Below are positions 30,422-41,421 of a stretch of DNA of 64,000 nt, in pieces. Location of the stretch: positions 61,673-125,672 of the forward strand of contig JAUWGE010000003.1 in assembly GCA_030606565.1 (NCBI GenBank). The letters run 5' to 3'. The DNA is from Candidatus Bipolaricaulota bacterium (lineage in GTDB: Bacteria > Bipolaricaulota > Bipolaricaulia > UBA7950 > UBA9294). The notes beneath the pieces were generated by a model that saw only the letters and a program-made list of their open reading frames with translations, did no database searches and was not told the DNA's origin. The translations under genes were made by a program, and so were the position numbers. The stretch's first letter is position 1; each line of letters starts with the position of its first letter.

Positions 30422-30885
30422 TAAGGAGACCACCCGCTCTCCAACGTGATAAACGGCGGACCGAGTGCTAGAGGGTAGAGGATATCCCCGGTGATTCCCA
30501 TCCACAGCCCCCCATTAAAAAAGAGCTTGTAGGCAAGCCCACCACCGATGAGTGGGGAGGGGAAGGTCGCTCCAAGATCGAAATAGGAGACCCCTGTCGT
30601 AAGTCTAACTAGGCTCTCGCCTTTTCCTTCCGCGTCGCCAAGCGTGTACTCAAGGCTCGCCAGCAAAAGGGTTCTCCCATCCGGAGAAAGGAGAAGAGAG
30701 GCAACCCCCCAGCCAAAAGACAGCTCCGTCCCAATGTCAACTCCAACCAAAAAAGGGAGTTCGCCTAAAGGAAGACCGACACGCAGGGCGACGTAGTCGA
30801 TTCCCATCCCCCAAGCGCCAGGCATGATAATGACCGCGATGAACAAAAAGACAATGCCAATCGATCGTAACGACATCTCGGCCAA
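30421..30885 (-). CDS. Hypothetical exported/membrane protein
   Basis: Signal-like N-terminus; junction overlaps the glmM start. Confidence 0.55.
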   Translation of the reverse strand: MAEMSLRSIGIVFLFIAVIIMPGAWGMGIDYVALRVGLPLGELPFLVGVDIGTELSFGWGVASLLLSPDGRTLLLASLEYTLGDAEGKGESLVRLTTGVSYFDLGATFPSPLIGGGLAYKLFFNGGLWMGITGDILYPLALGPPFITLESGWSP

Positions 30886-30918
30886 GTCTATCGGATTTCC
30901 CAGTCGGCCGCCAACCAG

Positions 30919-32562
30919 CTAGAGCGTAGTCGGCCGTACGATGTCCCCGACGAGTGCAACAAACTCGCTCGTCTTAACCCCGTAGGAGACCAAGTCACGC
31001 ACCTCAGTGATAACGATCTCCCCTTTTACATCGAGGACGTCATAGGCGAGGACCTTTCCAGTAGCAGGATCGACGATGAGATTGGTAGTGTCAAGCACCT
31101 GGAAGAAGTCGCCCTTTGTCACCCCATGGGATGCTCCAATGTTGATCGCAATGCGGCCGTCGTCGAGAATCCGCGCGATTTGCCCCTCACGTGCCTCTGG
31201 TGTCATCGCCTCACCCACGAGTGCGAGTGCCCCCCTCGTAGCAAGCACCGCAGGAGCGACCTCCTCCATCCCCTGGATCAGCTTAAAGACGAGTTCGTTC
31301 AGTGCACTATTTGTCGCCCTTCCGACGATCGTCTCATCGAACTGATTGCTCCCTACTCTGATCTCATCGATCAGCGGGGTTAGCGGCCCGCTCCCTGGTT
31401 TGATCTGGAAGTTGACCGGGGCGATGTATGAAATGCCGTCCCACAGCTTGGCGGTGTACATCCCTGGAGGCATCTGTGCATTTAGCGTGTTGCGCTGGTC
31501 CCAGAACCACTGCTTACAGCCGCCGGTGTTGATGAACTGCCAGCCGAGCCACTTAAGAGGAGTCCCTCCGCTCGTCTCGATCACGACATCGTACCATGCT
31601 GACGGGCCTGGGTTCAGGTAGCCGATGTTCACGGTCTCACCAGTGTAGTAGTAGGACTTGCCCGTGCACAGACCACCGGTGCAGACGTTAGTGGCAGCCG
31701 GTTGCGACAAGGCGACGATCTTTCCGATATCGACCGAGAAGCCAGTCGCTCCCTCCTCTTTCCCCTCAGAGGAGACCCCCTTCACAATTTCTGTAGTATA
31801 GACGTTCACCAAGCGGGCGGACATCGCCACGTCGACCGCCGCACTACTAACGCTGAAGAAGCCGAGGCTGAACGAGACTTGTTGCACTTCGACTTTAGTC
31901 ACAGAGCCAATGATTAACAGGTCAGCTCCGAGGATCTGCCCGGCAGTCGCAAGATCACTGGTAAAGGCTGGATTAAGGCCACGCTCTTGCATCACCGCTT
32001 CAAGCTCGCTTCGCTCCAGAACGCGCACACCGCTTTTCACTAGCCGCGCGATCAACTCATCGGCTACTCCTCCTCCCACCTTGATGAATCCGGAGCCGCT
32101 ACGGTCATCGAACCGTGCCACCGCCACCTTGAGTGAGGCAAGACGTGAGGCGGAAGATGGGCTAATCGAAACGACGAACGCTGCAGGTTTGGTATTGTTC
32201 GTCTCGTTCGATTCATCTATTCGATCGAACGGCTGATCGGCCTCCACCATGATCGTGTGCGTTCCCAGCTGCGCTGTCCAGCTAACCGAGACGGCCTTTG
32301 TGCGGCCTGCGTCAAGGCCAAATGAAATCAAGGGGGCATCAATCTGTGTCCCGTCCATAAGGAACCTAACATGGAATCTCCCCTCGGCATCGCTCGTGCC
32401 TGCGTTTCTCACCGTTGCCGTAATCGTTACTTCTTCCCCAGCATGTGGACTTTGCGGCTGCAAGGAGATGTCGGTGACGACAAGATCCGGTTTGGAGAGG
32501 GCAACTCCCGTCGTCAACAGAACGATAAGCAGACTAACAATCAGTGAAAGGCGCTTCACCAT
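30919..32562 (-). CDS. Secreted CARDB-domain protein with CsgG/FlgT-like domains
   Basis: CARDB text KPDLVVTDISLQPQSPHAGEEVTITATVRNAGTSDAEG...VSWTAQLGTHTIMVEAD; CsgG-like KVAVARFDDRSGSGFIKVGGGVADELIARLVKSGVRVLERSEL. Confidence 0.8.
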   Translation of the reverse strand: MVKRLSLIVSLLIVLLTTGVALSKPDLVVTDISLQPQSPHAGEEVTITATVRNAGTSDAEGRFHVRFLMDGTQIDAPLISFGLDAGRTKAVSVSWTAQLGTHTIMVEADQPFDRIDESNETNNTKPAAFVVSISPSSASRLASLKVAVARFDDRSGSGFIKVGGGVADELIARLVKSGVRVLERSELEAVMQERGLNPAFTSDLATAGQILGADLLIIGSVTKVEVQQVSFSLGFFSVSSAAVDVAMSARLVNVYTTEIVKGVSSEGKEEGATGFSVDIGKIVALSQPAATNVCTGGLCTGKSYYYTGETVNIGYLNPGPSAWYDVVIETSGGTPLKWLGWQFINTGGCKQWFWDQRNTLNAQMPPGMYTAKLWDGISYIAPVNFQIKPGSGPLTPLIDEIRVGSNQFDETIVGRATNSALNELVFKLIQGMEEVAPAVLATRGALALVGEAMTPEAREGQIARILDDGRIAINIGASHGVTKGDFFQVLDTTNLIVDPATGKVLAYDVLDVKGEIVITEVRDLVSYGVKTSEFVALVGDIVRPTTL

Positions 32563-32654
32563 CTCCTCCTTTTGCCTTCAAATAATCCTGCGTCCCTATC
32601 TACACCAATATCCTCGCAGAGTTTCACCGATCACCTCCGCCATTCTACAGGATT

Positions 32655-33908
32655 TCATCTGGCACCGTCACCCCGCACACGTAAGAGCGGGAAGAGAAGC
32701 GCTCCCCCGATGGCCACAAGCACAAGTGCTACTCCAACCCCGCCCCAATCGGCAAGGAGGCCAATCACCGGTGCCATTACAGCCATCAGAAGGGTACGAA
32801 GCTGCGACTCGACCGAGAGGCCTGTGGCCATCGTCCGCTGCGGGATGAGATCTGAGAGGTAGCCAACGATCATCGGCCGGCGGACATTCTGCAAGAAGTA
32901 GAATCCAAAAAATGCGGCGATGGAGAGTGCATGCACACTCCTCCAGGTGGAGAGGCCAGCCACGAACAGGAGAGCTACTCCAAAAAGGTAGGTAAGGTTC
33001 ACCGCATAGGGGAGCGAGCGCGCCTTCTCTTGCACCCGACTGGCATTGCTCGCCGCATAGCTCGTCGCTAGATAAATCAAGAAGTATAAAACTCCCACAA
33101 CCACTGCCACCCGCTGATCCTCTCCAAAAGAGAGGAGAACCGGGAGGGCGAGGGCCTGGCTTTGCAAGATCGGTTGCAGATAGTCTTTAGTGGACTTAAA
33201 GACGGCATCGAAACTGGAGCCGCTGAACAGCCCCCGCAGGAGCTGCGGTCGACGAAATATCTTTAGGAATTCTCCTCCAGTGGTGACGATCCGCCCCACG
33301 AGCTTCCGTCGAAAGCTTCCCTCGACAGTGACGAGCTCTCCATCAAGCTCCTTGGGGTAGGAAGCCATGAGGAAAAGCTCGAGGATGTAGGGAACGATCG
33401 AGGCTAAAAAGACGATTCGATAGCTGCCAGTGTAGAATACGAGGCCGGCAGCGATGAGTGCGGCCAGCGCCGAGCCCAACTGCGAAGCCGCGCGGGTGTG
33501 ACCGTAGTATTCGACCTTCAGGTGCTCGATCCCTTTGATTCGAAGATGCTCGAAGATCATCGCCTTGTGCGTTCCCGACCGAAACGTCTCCCCCAAAGCG
33601 AACAGGACCATCGCCAGGACGTAGATAGAGAAGCGAGGAAAGAAGTAGAACAAGGCAAAGGAGAGAAGATAGGAACTAAACGATGCGAGCATCGCTTTGC
33701 GTCTCCCATAGGCATCGGCCACCACGCCGGTTGGAATTTCAAGGAGGTTTATGCAGATCTCACGGATGGAGAAGAGCGCCCCGATCTGCAAGAAAGACAG
33801 GCCCATCTCGCGAAAGAAGAGAACGAGGAACGGGTCAAAAAAACGAAGGTTCTTCAAGAACCCGTATGCTCGGAACTTCTGATACATCAAATCTTTCGGG
33901 ATCGCCAC
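32655..33908 (-). CDS. MFS transporter
   Basis: ~12 hydrophobic segments; REICINLLEIPTGVVADAYGRRKAML. Confidence 0.9.
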   Translation of the reverse strand: MAIPKDLMYQKFRAYGFLKNLRFFDPFLVLFFREMGLSFLQIGALFSIREICINLLEIPTGVVADAYGRRKAMLASFSSYLLSFALFYFFPRFSIYVLAMVLFALGETFRSGTHKAMIFEHLRIKGIEHLKVEYYGHTRAASQLGSALAALIAAGLVFYTGSYRIVFLASIVPYILELFLMASYPKELDGELVTVEGSFRRKLVGRIVTTGGEFLKIFRRPQLLRGLFSGSSFDAVFKSTKDYLQPILQSQALALPVLLSFGEDQRVAVVVGVLYFLIYLATSYAASNASRVQEKARSLPYAVNLTYLFGVALLFVAGLSTWRSVHALSIAAFFGFYFLQNVRRPMIVGYLSDLIPQRTMATGLSVESQLRTLLMAVMAPVIGLLADWGGVGVALVLVAIGGALLFPLLRVRGDGAR

Positions 33909-34072
33909 GTCTCACCTCTCCTGGTGAACCCACTTTTAGGCTCTCTGGGTGGATTTTGATCCATCCAACCTTTCGTGGGGGCCCTACTTACAATCCGCTT
34001 CTACACGCAAATACGGTAATCAAAACCGAGTGAGGGGTCAAGCCGCCTGCGACAAAAAGACCCGATGACGGC

Positions 34073-34291
34073 ATGGAACATGTGATCTATGGCCGGGTGC
34101 TGGCGTTATATCGGCTGAAACAGAAGAGCAAAGCGAAAAAAGCGCTGCGCGAGGCGACCGACCTCTTGCCTTTGGTGGCAAAGAAGCTTATAAAGAGCCG
34201 CCACTGACGATCAAAGAGAGCGCGTAAGGGCTACGTGACCGTGGGAGGAAAAGACCAGGCTTATTACTACCGAACCAAGCATGAGCAATAG
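34073..34291 (+). pseudogene. Degenerate TPR/helical-repeat protein C-terminal remnant with in-frame TGA
   Basis: MEHVIYGRVLALYRLKQKSKAKKALREATDLLPLVAKKLIKSRH*RSKRARKGYVTVGGKDQAYYYRTKHEQ*: homologous-looking text continues in the same frame after the TGA at 34205. Confidence 0.5.
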
Positions 34292-34323
34292 ATATTTGGA
34301 GAACGCGCGCAAAGGAGATATGA

Positions 34324-36417
34324 ATGACGAAGACAACACCGATTGAGCAAGTCCGCAACATCGGGGTAATGGCCCATATCGACGCGGGCAAGACCACGGT
34401 GACAGAACGGATCCTCTTTTTCACCGGAAAGAGTCACAAGATTGGCGAAGTGCACAACGGCGAGGCAGCGATGGACTGGATGGTCCAGGAGCAGGAGCGT
34501 GGAATCACGATCACGTCGGCAGCGACAACGACGTACTGGAGGGACCATCGTATCAACATCATCGATACGCCGGGACACATCGACTTCACGGCCGAGGTGG
34601 AGCGTTCCCTGCGCGTATTGGACGGAGCGGTGGTGCTCTTCTGCGCCGTGGGCGGGGTGCAACCCCAGTCAGAGACCGTCTGGCGCCAGGCGGAGAAGTA
34701 CCGCGTCCCGCGGATTGCCTTCATCAACAAGATGGACCGCACCGGTGCCGATTTCGAGGGCGTAGTGGAGGAGATCAAGAAGGAGCTGGGTGCGAACGCG
34801 GTGCCAGTCGTTATCCCCATTGGTGCCGAGGCCGACTTTCAGGGGTTGATCGACCTCGTGGACATGAAGGCCGTCTACTACGACGACACGCCGAAGGGGG
34901 TCGTCATCCGCAAGGAGGCGATCCCTCCCGAACTCCTTGCAAAGGCGCGTCAGGCAAAAGAGAAGATGATCGAGCGGATCAGCGAGCAGGACGACCACCT
35001 GATGGAGCAATTCTTAAACGGGGAGACACCCGCGCGGGAAGAAGTGATCCGGGCCATCCGGGTGGCGACGATCGAGGAGCGGTTCATTCCTGTGCTCTGT
35101 GGGGCTGCGTTCAAGAACAAGGGTGTACGCCGTCTGCTCGATGCGATCGTCGACTACCTCCCTTCCCCGGTGGACCTCCCTCCGGTGATCGGAGCGCACA
35201 AGGAGTTAAACGACGAGATCGTCAGGAACCCGAGCGACGACGCTCCGCTTGCGGCGCTTGCGTTCAAAGTCCAGGCCGATAAGCACATGGGGAAGCTAAC
35301 CTACGTCCGAGTCTACTCCGGGGTTTTGAAGGCAGGGGAGTTCGTATTGAATTCCAGTCGCGACAAGAAACAGCGAATCGGCCGGCTGTTTGAGATGCAC
35401 GCCAACCATCGCCAGGTGGTCGAGGAGCTGCACGCCGGGGAGGTCGGCGCGGTGGTCGGCCTGGCGGATACCCGCACCGGCGACACGATCTGCAGTCAGG
35501 ATCATCCCATCCGGCTCGAATCGATCGAGTTTCCTACACCTGTGATCGACGTGGCCGTGGCACCGGCGAGCCGCGAGGACCAGGATAAGCTCTCCAAAGC
35601 GCTCCACCGTTTGGCCGAGGAGGACCCAACTTTCACGGTGCGGTCCAACGAAGAGACCGGCGAGGTCATCATCTCGGGGATGGGGGAGCTGCACCTGGAG
35701 ATCATCATTGATCGTCTGCGCCGTGAGTTCAACGTGGAAGCTACGGTCGGCAGACCTCAGGTAGCATACCGGGAGACGATCTCAAGCGCCATCGACCACG
35801 AGCATCGCCACGTCAAGCAGACCGGGGGACGCGGCCAGTACGCACACATGCGGCTTCGCATCGAGCCGAGCAAGCCAGGATCAGGCCTGCAGTTTGAGGA
35901 TGAGATTAAAGGGGGGAAGATCTCGCGCGAGTACCTGCGCGCTATCGAGCGGGGGATCATTGATGCGATGGCCAAGGGGCCGTACGCCGGGTTCCCGATG
36001 GTCGACATCAAGGCGGTGGTCTACGATGGCTCGATGCACGAGGTAGACTCCTCGGAACAGGCGTTCCGCACCTGCGGAGCGGCCGGGTTCCGTGAGGCGT
36101 GCAAGAGGGCCGGTCTTGAACTCCTCGAACCGGTGATGAGCGTTGAAGTGACTGCACCCGAGGACTACACCGGGGCGGTCACCGGGAGCCTAGCCGGAAA
36201 GCGGGGGAAGATCGTCTCGATGGAGACGAAAGGAAACGCCGCGACCATGCGTGCGCGGGTCCCACTCGCGGAAATGTTCGGTTACGCCTCCGAGCTGCGG
36301 AACATCACGAGTGGCCGTGGAAATTTCACCATGCACTTCGAGCATTACGAGACCGTTCCGTATGGGCTCGCTGAGGAGATCGTCGAGGCACGCAGGGAAG
36401 CTCAAGGTAACCAATAG
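34324..36417 (+). CDS. fusA: Elongation factor G
   Basis: [59 protein letters not shown]. Confidence 0.98.
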   Translation: MTKTTPIEQVRNIGVMAHIDAGKTTVTERILFFTGKSHKIGEVHNGEAAMDWMVQEQERGITITSAATTTYWRDHRINIIDTPGHIDFTAEVERSLRVLDGAVVLFCAVGGVQPQSETVWRQAEKYRVPRIAFINKMDRTGADFEGVVEEIKKELGANAVPVVIPIGAEADFQGLIDLVDMKAVYYDDTPKGVVIRKEAIPPELLAKARQAKEKMIERISEQDDHLMEQFLNGETPAREEVIRAIRVATIEERFIPVLCGAAFKNKGVRRLLDAIVDYLPSPVDLPPVIGAHKELNDEIVRNPSDDAPLAALAFKVQADKHMGKLTYVRVYSGVLKAGEFVLNSSRDKKQRIGRLFEMHANHRQVVEELHAGEVGAVVGLADTRTGDTICSQDHPIRLESIEFPTPVIDVAVAPASREDQDKLSKALHRLAEEDPTFTVRSNEETGEVIISGMGELHLEIIIDRLRREFNVEATVGRPQVAYRETISSAIDHEHRHVKQTGGRGQYAHMRLRIEPSKPGSGLQFEDEIKGGKISREYLRAIERGIIDAMAKGPYAGFPMVDIKAVVYDGSMHEVDSSEQAFRTCGAAGFREACKRAGLELLEPVMSVEVTAPEDYTGAVTGSLAGKRGKIVSMETKGNAATMRARVPLAEMFGYASELRNITSGRGNFTMHFEHYETVPYGLAEEIVEARREAQGNQ

Positions 36418-36521
36418 CGTTTTTCGTCTCTTGGCACATCGGCTTTAGACATGGAACGGGTTTAATGCCGACGTCTTCGTCTACGAGGGGTGGTCATAAT
36501 CAGAGGTGGGATGCGCCTGTG

Positions 36522-37835
36522 TTACTCAAGCCTCCGAGCGATCTCTTCTTGCACTGTCCGAATGTCTGCCGGAATCTTAAGCGGTCGGTTGACGTGACGG
36601 GGGACGACATCAGCGAGCCTTTGCTCGTGGTATCTCACCTTGGAGTCAGTGAACTTCAGGCCATGTGCGGTAGAGATGACGACGACACGATCACGTTGTG
36701 TGATGATCCCTCGCGCGACCAGCTTTGTCAGTGCAGTGAGGGCGACGCCGGTCTGAGGACAGGCGTACAATCCTGCACGGTCGGCGAGGGCGCCCGCGTC
36801 TGCCAGCTCATCTTCGGTTGCCTGTTCCACGATCCCGTTGAATCTGCGCAGCACCTTGACTGCCCGTTCGTAGCTTACTGGCGCACCGATCTGGATCGCT
36901 GACGCAAGGGTCGCGCGTGCCGTCACCGGGCGATAGTCCTCAAAACCGGTGAGGTAGCTTCGGTAGAGGGGGTTGGCGTTGGCCGACTGCGCGGCGACAA
37001 GACGGGGGAGACGATCGATCAAGCCCAGCTCCTTCATCATCGAGAGCCCCCGCCCCAGGGCACTGATATTCCCAAGGTTTCCCGCGGGGATGACGATCCA
37101 ATCAGGCACTTCCCATCCCAACTGCTGGACGATCTCGATCCCGACAGTCTTCTGCCCCTCAATGCGAAGCGGATTCATAGAGTTGGCAAGGTAGATCATA
37201 CGATCGGCGGTCACCTCCTGCACGATCTTCATGCATCCGTCGAAGTCTGTGTCGAGAGCCAGGACGTGTGCTCCATGGGCGATCGGCTGGGCGAGTTGGG
37301 CGATGGATACCTTGTCGCGCGGCAGAAGAATGATCGCCGGAATTCCCGCGGCCGCGGCATAGGCGGCCAATGCTGCAGACGTGTCACCGGTTGACGCACA
37401 GGCGACAGCGCGGACCTTCCTGCCCAAGGAGATAAGCTGCTTGACGTGGGATACGAGAACGGTCATCCCCAGGTCCTTGAACGATCCTGTGTGGCTGATC
37501 CCGCATTGCTTGATCCACAGGTGGGGCATCCCAGTGAGGTTCTGTACCTTCAGCAATGGGGTATACCCCTCCCCGAGTGAGACGATATTCTGCACATCGA
37601 TTGTCGGGGCGACCCACTCCCTCTTTGCCCATACCCCGCTCTGGTAGGGCCATTTGCTTGTGCATGATCGTTCAGTGAACAGCGCCTTCCATTCATCGCC
37701 GGAACGGGACCTGAGTTGATCTATGTCGTGCTCGACGTCGAGCAGTCCATCGCAAGATTCGCAGTGGTAGATGATGTCATCGAGCGGATACTTGCGGCCG
37801 CAGCGGATGCATTCAAGCCAGGTTTGGGCAGACAT
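36522..37835 (-). CDS. thrC: Threonine synthase
   Basis: Zn-ribbon [24 protein letters not shown] lysine [27 protein letters not shown]. Confidence 0.95.
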   Translation of the reverse strand: MSAQTWLECIRCGRKYPLDDIIYHCESCDGLLDVEHDIDQLRSRSGDEWKALFTERSCTSKWPYQSGVWAKREWVAPTIDVQNIVSLGEGYTPLLKVQNLTGMPHLWIKQCGISHTGSFKDLGMTVLVSHVKQLISLGRKVRAVACASTGDTSAALAAYAAAAGIPAIILLPRDKVSIAQLAQPIAHGAHVLALDTDFDGCMKIVQEVTADRMIYLANSMNPLRIEGQKTVGIEIVQQLGWEVPDWIVIPAGNLGNISALGRGLSMMKELGLIDRLPRLVAAQSANANPLYRSYLTGFEDYRPVTARATLASAIQIGAPVSYERAVKVLRRFNGIVEQATEDELADAGALADRAGLYACPQTGVALTALTKLVARGIITQRDRVVVISTAHGLKFTDSKVRYHEQRLADVVPRHVNRPLKIPADIRTVQEEIARRLE

Positions 37836-37837
37836 GT

Positions 37838-38968
37838 CTAACCTCCGATTACGTGTGTTTGTGTCTCGTGAATAGGGCGATATCCTCGTGCGGCCAACTC
37901 GCTTGTGGGAATCGAAGCTTCATCAGGCTTGTCGGAAAGGCCGAACAGAAGCGCCCCTTTATCGCACCAGCGCAATGCGCTCTCCCTCACTTCGTGCGTG
38001 ATGACGATCTCTTGTTTGAGGAGTGCTTCCATCGGCGTTTCATTATCGAGACATCCCATCCGGTCTGCGGTGATCCGGTATTCATTGCAACGGAACTCAA
38101 CGAACGGGGTCGGATTTCCCTGAGCGACGGCGGCACGTACGCGGCGGTGCACCTGCTGCAATCTAGGGGGAAGCCCGTGCGTACGTTCGTCTACCCATGA
38201 GAGAAACTGCGTGAAGTGCTCTATCTTTGCACTGCAGACCGCCTTAACCAACGCGCCTCGATTCATTAAGCCGCTTTCCAAGATGAGGCAGATATAGGCA
38301 AGATAATCTTGATTATCGGTGGTGAACGGATGGAACCGTGGCTGGTTTAGCTCGTCATAGGCTGACTGAAAGGACTGCTCATCGAACCGGTCACCGAGCA
38401 GGTTGCCGATGGTACAGCGTATCGACTCCAGCCGTACCGCGTCGATGATATGGTCGTTGCGTCCGCGCGCCCCCAGCGAGGTCTTGTCGAGATCGATAAC
38501 CACAGCGGTGTGCTCGTCGATGGGGATTCGTCGCTCACGGCAGAACCGATCGAAGTCGTCGAGCGCTGACCAGCGGTTGCTCAGGAAGAGCACGCGTTCT
38601 GCTTGCCCTGTTATTTCCACGCGCGCCGGATCCGTTGTCTCTGCGCCGATGAATGCCGCTCCGTGCCAACCGCCACAGCGGCATAGGTTGAGAAACGCAG
38701 TTGCATCGTTTACCCGCGTATCACCGATGTAGATCAATCGTTCGATCACCTCTTTCTTGGCTGTGACGGCACGCGCATGTTGGATGATATGCGTGACCAC
38801 ACGAGCGTATTCGAGCGTGGTCTTACGGGGGATTGCTTCAATAGGCAGCCCTAGATGCGGCCGCAGCTCGGCAAGCGAGGGCAGTCGAGGGTCGATCGGC
38901 CTCAGGTTGCGGTAGACGATGAAATCGCCTAAGAAGTCCCGCAGGCGCGCGCGCCCATGGATCTTCAT
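37838..38968 (-). CDS. HAD-superfamily-like protein with permuted motif order, at the thrB position of the threonine operon
   Basis: Motif IV-like [33 protein letters not shown] precedes motif I-like [13 protein letters not shown]-terminal motif II/III-like [15 protein letters not shown]; overlaps asd by 4 nt. Confidence 0.7.
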   Translation of the reverse strand: MKIHGRARLRDFLGDFIVYRNLRPIDPRLPSLAELRPHLGLPIEAIPRKTTLEYARVVTHIIQHARAVTAKKEVIERLIYIGDTRVNDATAFLNLCRCGGWHGAAFIGAETTDPARVEITGQAERVLFLSNRWSALDDFDRFCRERRIPIDEHTAVVIDLDKTSLGARGRNDHIIDAVRLESIRCTIGNLLGDRFDEQSFQSAYDELNQPRFHPFTTDNQDYLAYICLILESGLMNRGALVKAVCSAKIEHFTQFLSWVDERTHGLPPRLQQVHRRVRAAVAQGNPTPFVEFRCNEYRITADRMGCLDNETPMEALLKQEIVITHEVRESALRWCDKGALLFGLSDKPDEASIPTSELAARGYRPIHETQTHVIGG

Positions 38969-40017
38969 GTGACAAACCCTTTCTTGACCAGCATCTCTCC
39001 GTTCAATATCGCCCCACCTGCCGCTCCCCGGATGGTGTTGTGCACGATGAGGACGATTCGCAGGTCAAGAATCGGACAGGGGCGTATCCGCCCTACAGTC
39101 ACTGACATTCCCCGGTGAGCATCGCGATCCCGGCGTGGCTGCGGCCGGTCATTCTCCGTACGGATAACGATCGGATGCTCCGGTGCGCTGGGAAGTCCAC
39201 GCACATCCTCCGGGGGGCAAAAGGCACGCAACGCCTCGACTGCCGCGGCGACTGTGGGTGGATGTTTGAATTCGAGTGATAGACAGACCGTGTGTCCGTC
39301 GGTGACCGGAACACGATTGGCATGGGCGCTCACAGCTATGTCTGCCTTGACGTGGCGTGCTTCGACGACATCTCCCAACAGAAGAGGCGTTTCCCGTTCG
39401 ATCTTCTCCTCCTCCCCCGCGATGTACGGTAGGACATTGTCCAAGATGTCCAAAGAGGCGACGCCGGGATATCCTGCTCCTGATACCGCCTGCATTGTGG
39501 TGGCAAACACCTTCTTCAAGCAAAACGCATCATGAAGCGGCTTCAACACCGTCACGATACCCGTGGTGGAGCAATTGGGATTGGTGACAATGAATCCGGC
39601 AAAATGGCGTTCATTTTGTTGCCTGGCGATGAGGGCAAGGTGGTCGCTGTTCACCTCCGGGATAACCAGTGGGACATCCGGTTCGTAACGAAATGCCGAA
39701 GCATTAGAGCAAACAGCATACCCCGCGGCAGCAAACTGTGGTTCTACCTGCTGCGCAATCACTGCTGGGAGGGCGGAAAAGACAAGTCTCCCGGGGATGG
39801 TTGGCTCCAGTGGCCTGACGACCATTTTGGCGACTTCTGAGGGTGGATCATCGGATAGGATGGATCGGCACGCGGCAGCGTAACTGTTGCCAACGCTGCG
39901 TTGCGATGCAGCTAGTCCCGCGAGCTCAAACCACGGGTGATCAGCCAGCAACTGAACAAATCTCTGCCCTACCGCTCCCGTGGCACCAAGCACACTAACT
40001 GGGATTCCCCGGTTCAT
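38965..40017 (-). CDS. asd: Aspartate-semialdehyde dehydrogenase (archaeal/fungal-type)
   Basis: VSVLGATGAVGQRFVQLLADHPWFEL; catalytic NPNCSTTGIV; MQAVSGAGYPGV. Confidence 0.95.
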   Translation of the reverse strand: MNRGIPVSVLGATGAVGQRFVQLLADHPWFELAGLAASQRSVGNSYAAACRSILSDDPPSEVAKMVVRPLEPTIPGRLVFSALPAVIAQQVEPQFAAAGYAVCSNASAFRYEPDVPLVIPEVNSDHLALIARQQNERHFAGFIVTNPNCSTTGIVTVLKPLHDAFCLKKVFATTMQAVSGAGYPGVASLDILDNVLPYIAGEEEKIERETPLLLGDVVEARHVKADIAVSAHANRVPVTDGHTVCLSLEFKHPPTVAAAVEALRAFCPPEDVRGLPSAPEHPIVIRTENDRPQPRRDRDAHRGMSVTVGRIRPCPILDLRIVLIVHNTIRGAAGGAILNGEMLVKKGFVT

Positions 40018-41421
40018 TTATAGGATAACCTCCTTATGAATCTGATGGACTGCGGCGGCGGCGGCCGCAGCGTCTACGGCGAGAGATATGCTGCATTCGG
40101 ACGAGCCCTGAGCGATGGCAATGACGTTGATTCCGGCCTGCCCTAACGCGCCGAAGATGCGCGCAGAGATTCCTGGCGTGCCGCGCATCCCGGCACCAAT
40201 TGCAGTGACGATAACGATGTCATCAATCGCCCAAATGCGGTCGATATCGCGCCGCGCCAATTCGCTTGCCATCTCCTCTTCCAGTGTGTACACGACCGCC
40301 CCAGCACTTGTTGTTGGAATAACGAAACAGATCGATTGTTCCGATGATGATTGCGAGATCATCAGTACGCTCGTCCCTTGGCGAGCGACGGCGCTGAACG
40401 TCCGTCCGGCAATGCCGGGAACTCCGATCATCCCCCGTCCGGCGACGGTTATCATGCTTAGGTCGTTGATAACAGTCACCGCTTTGACGGTGCCATGGGT
40501 GTTCGTCGAATTGCGGACGATGCGCGTGCCGGTGGTTTGGGGAGCGAATGTGTTCTTGACCCATAGAGGAATCCCCCGTTCGATGACCGGCCGAATCGTT
40601 CGGGGATGGAGGACCTTTGCCCCGAAATAGGCAAGCTCGCCGACTTCGGTGTAGGAGATAACCGGGATCACGCGTGCGTCGGGAACGATGCGGGGATCGG
40701 CGGTCATCACTCCGTCAACATCGGTGAAAATCCATACCGAATCTGCATCTAGTGCATCACCCATGATCGCGGCGGTGTAATCGCTCCCTCCCCGTCCGAG
40801 CGTCGTCGTTAGCCCGTCCTGTGTCGCGGCGATGAAGCCGGCGACGACGGGAAGCACTCCCTCTGCCAGCAGAGGGACGAGACGGGCGGAGATCCGGTTG
40901 CGGGTCGCTTGAGCAATAGGTACAGCGTTCTGAAATGTCGCATCGGTGACAATGAGATCAGTGGCCTCGACCGCCTCACTGCGCGTGCCTTCCTGATGCA
41001 GTAGAGCTGCGAGGATGCGCGCGCTGAGTCGCTCGCCGCGCGCCACGACGGAATCCATCACCCTCGGGGTGAACTCTCCCAGGACATGCACACTAGAACA
41101 CAGACTGGAATACTCATCGATCTGGGCATCGATCGCGGATATGAGGCGTTCGCGTGTGTCTGCTTTCCGCACCAATCGGTTTACGATATCGGTATGACGC
41201 TCGCGCAACATGTTGCAAACGGCGTGATAGGTCTCTGCATCGCCGGAAACGGCGCTTACAACGCCGCGTGTGAGTTCATCTGTCACTCCACTCATCGCTG
41301 AAACGACGGCCACTACCTGGTCCCAGTCACGTGCCTGTTGAGAGATGATCTCTTCCACTTGGAGGAATGCCGCAGCATTCCCCACCGACGTTCCTCCAAA
41401 CTTCATAACAAGAGTGCTCAT
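40018..41421 (-). CDS. lysC: Aspartate kinase with C-terminal ACT domains
   Basis: LVMKFGGTSVGNAAA; TTLGRGGSDYTAAIMGDALDADSVWIFTDVDGV; tandem ACT-like repeats. Confidence 0.93.
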   Translation of the reverse strand: MSTLVMKFGGTSVGNAAAFLQVEEIISQQARDWDQVVAVVSAMSGVTDELTRGVVSAVSGDAETYHAVCNMLRERHTDIVNRLVRKADTRERLISAIDAQIDEYSSLCSSVHVLGEFTPRVMDSVVARGERLSARILAALLHQEGTRSEAVEATDLIVTDATFQNAVPIAQATRNRISARLVPLLAEGVLPVVAGFIAATQDGLTTTLGRGGSDYTAAIMGDALDADSVWIFTDVDGVMTADPRIVPDARVIPVISYTEVGELAYFGAKVLHPRTIRPVIERGIPLWVKNTFAPQTTGTRIVRNSTNTHGTVKAVTVINDLSMITVAGRGMIGVPGIAGRTFSAVARQGTSVLMISQSSSEQSICFVIPTTSAGAVVYTLEEEMASELARRDIDRIWAIDDIVIVTAIGAGMRGTPGISARIFGALGQAGINVIAIAQGSSECSISLAVDAAAAAAAVHQIHKEVIL

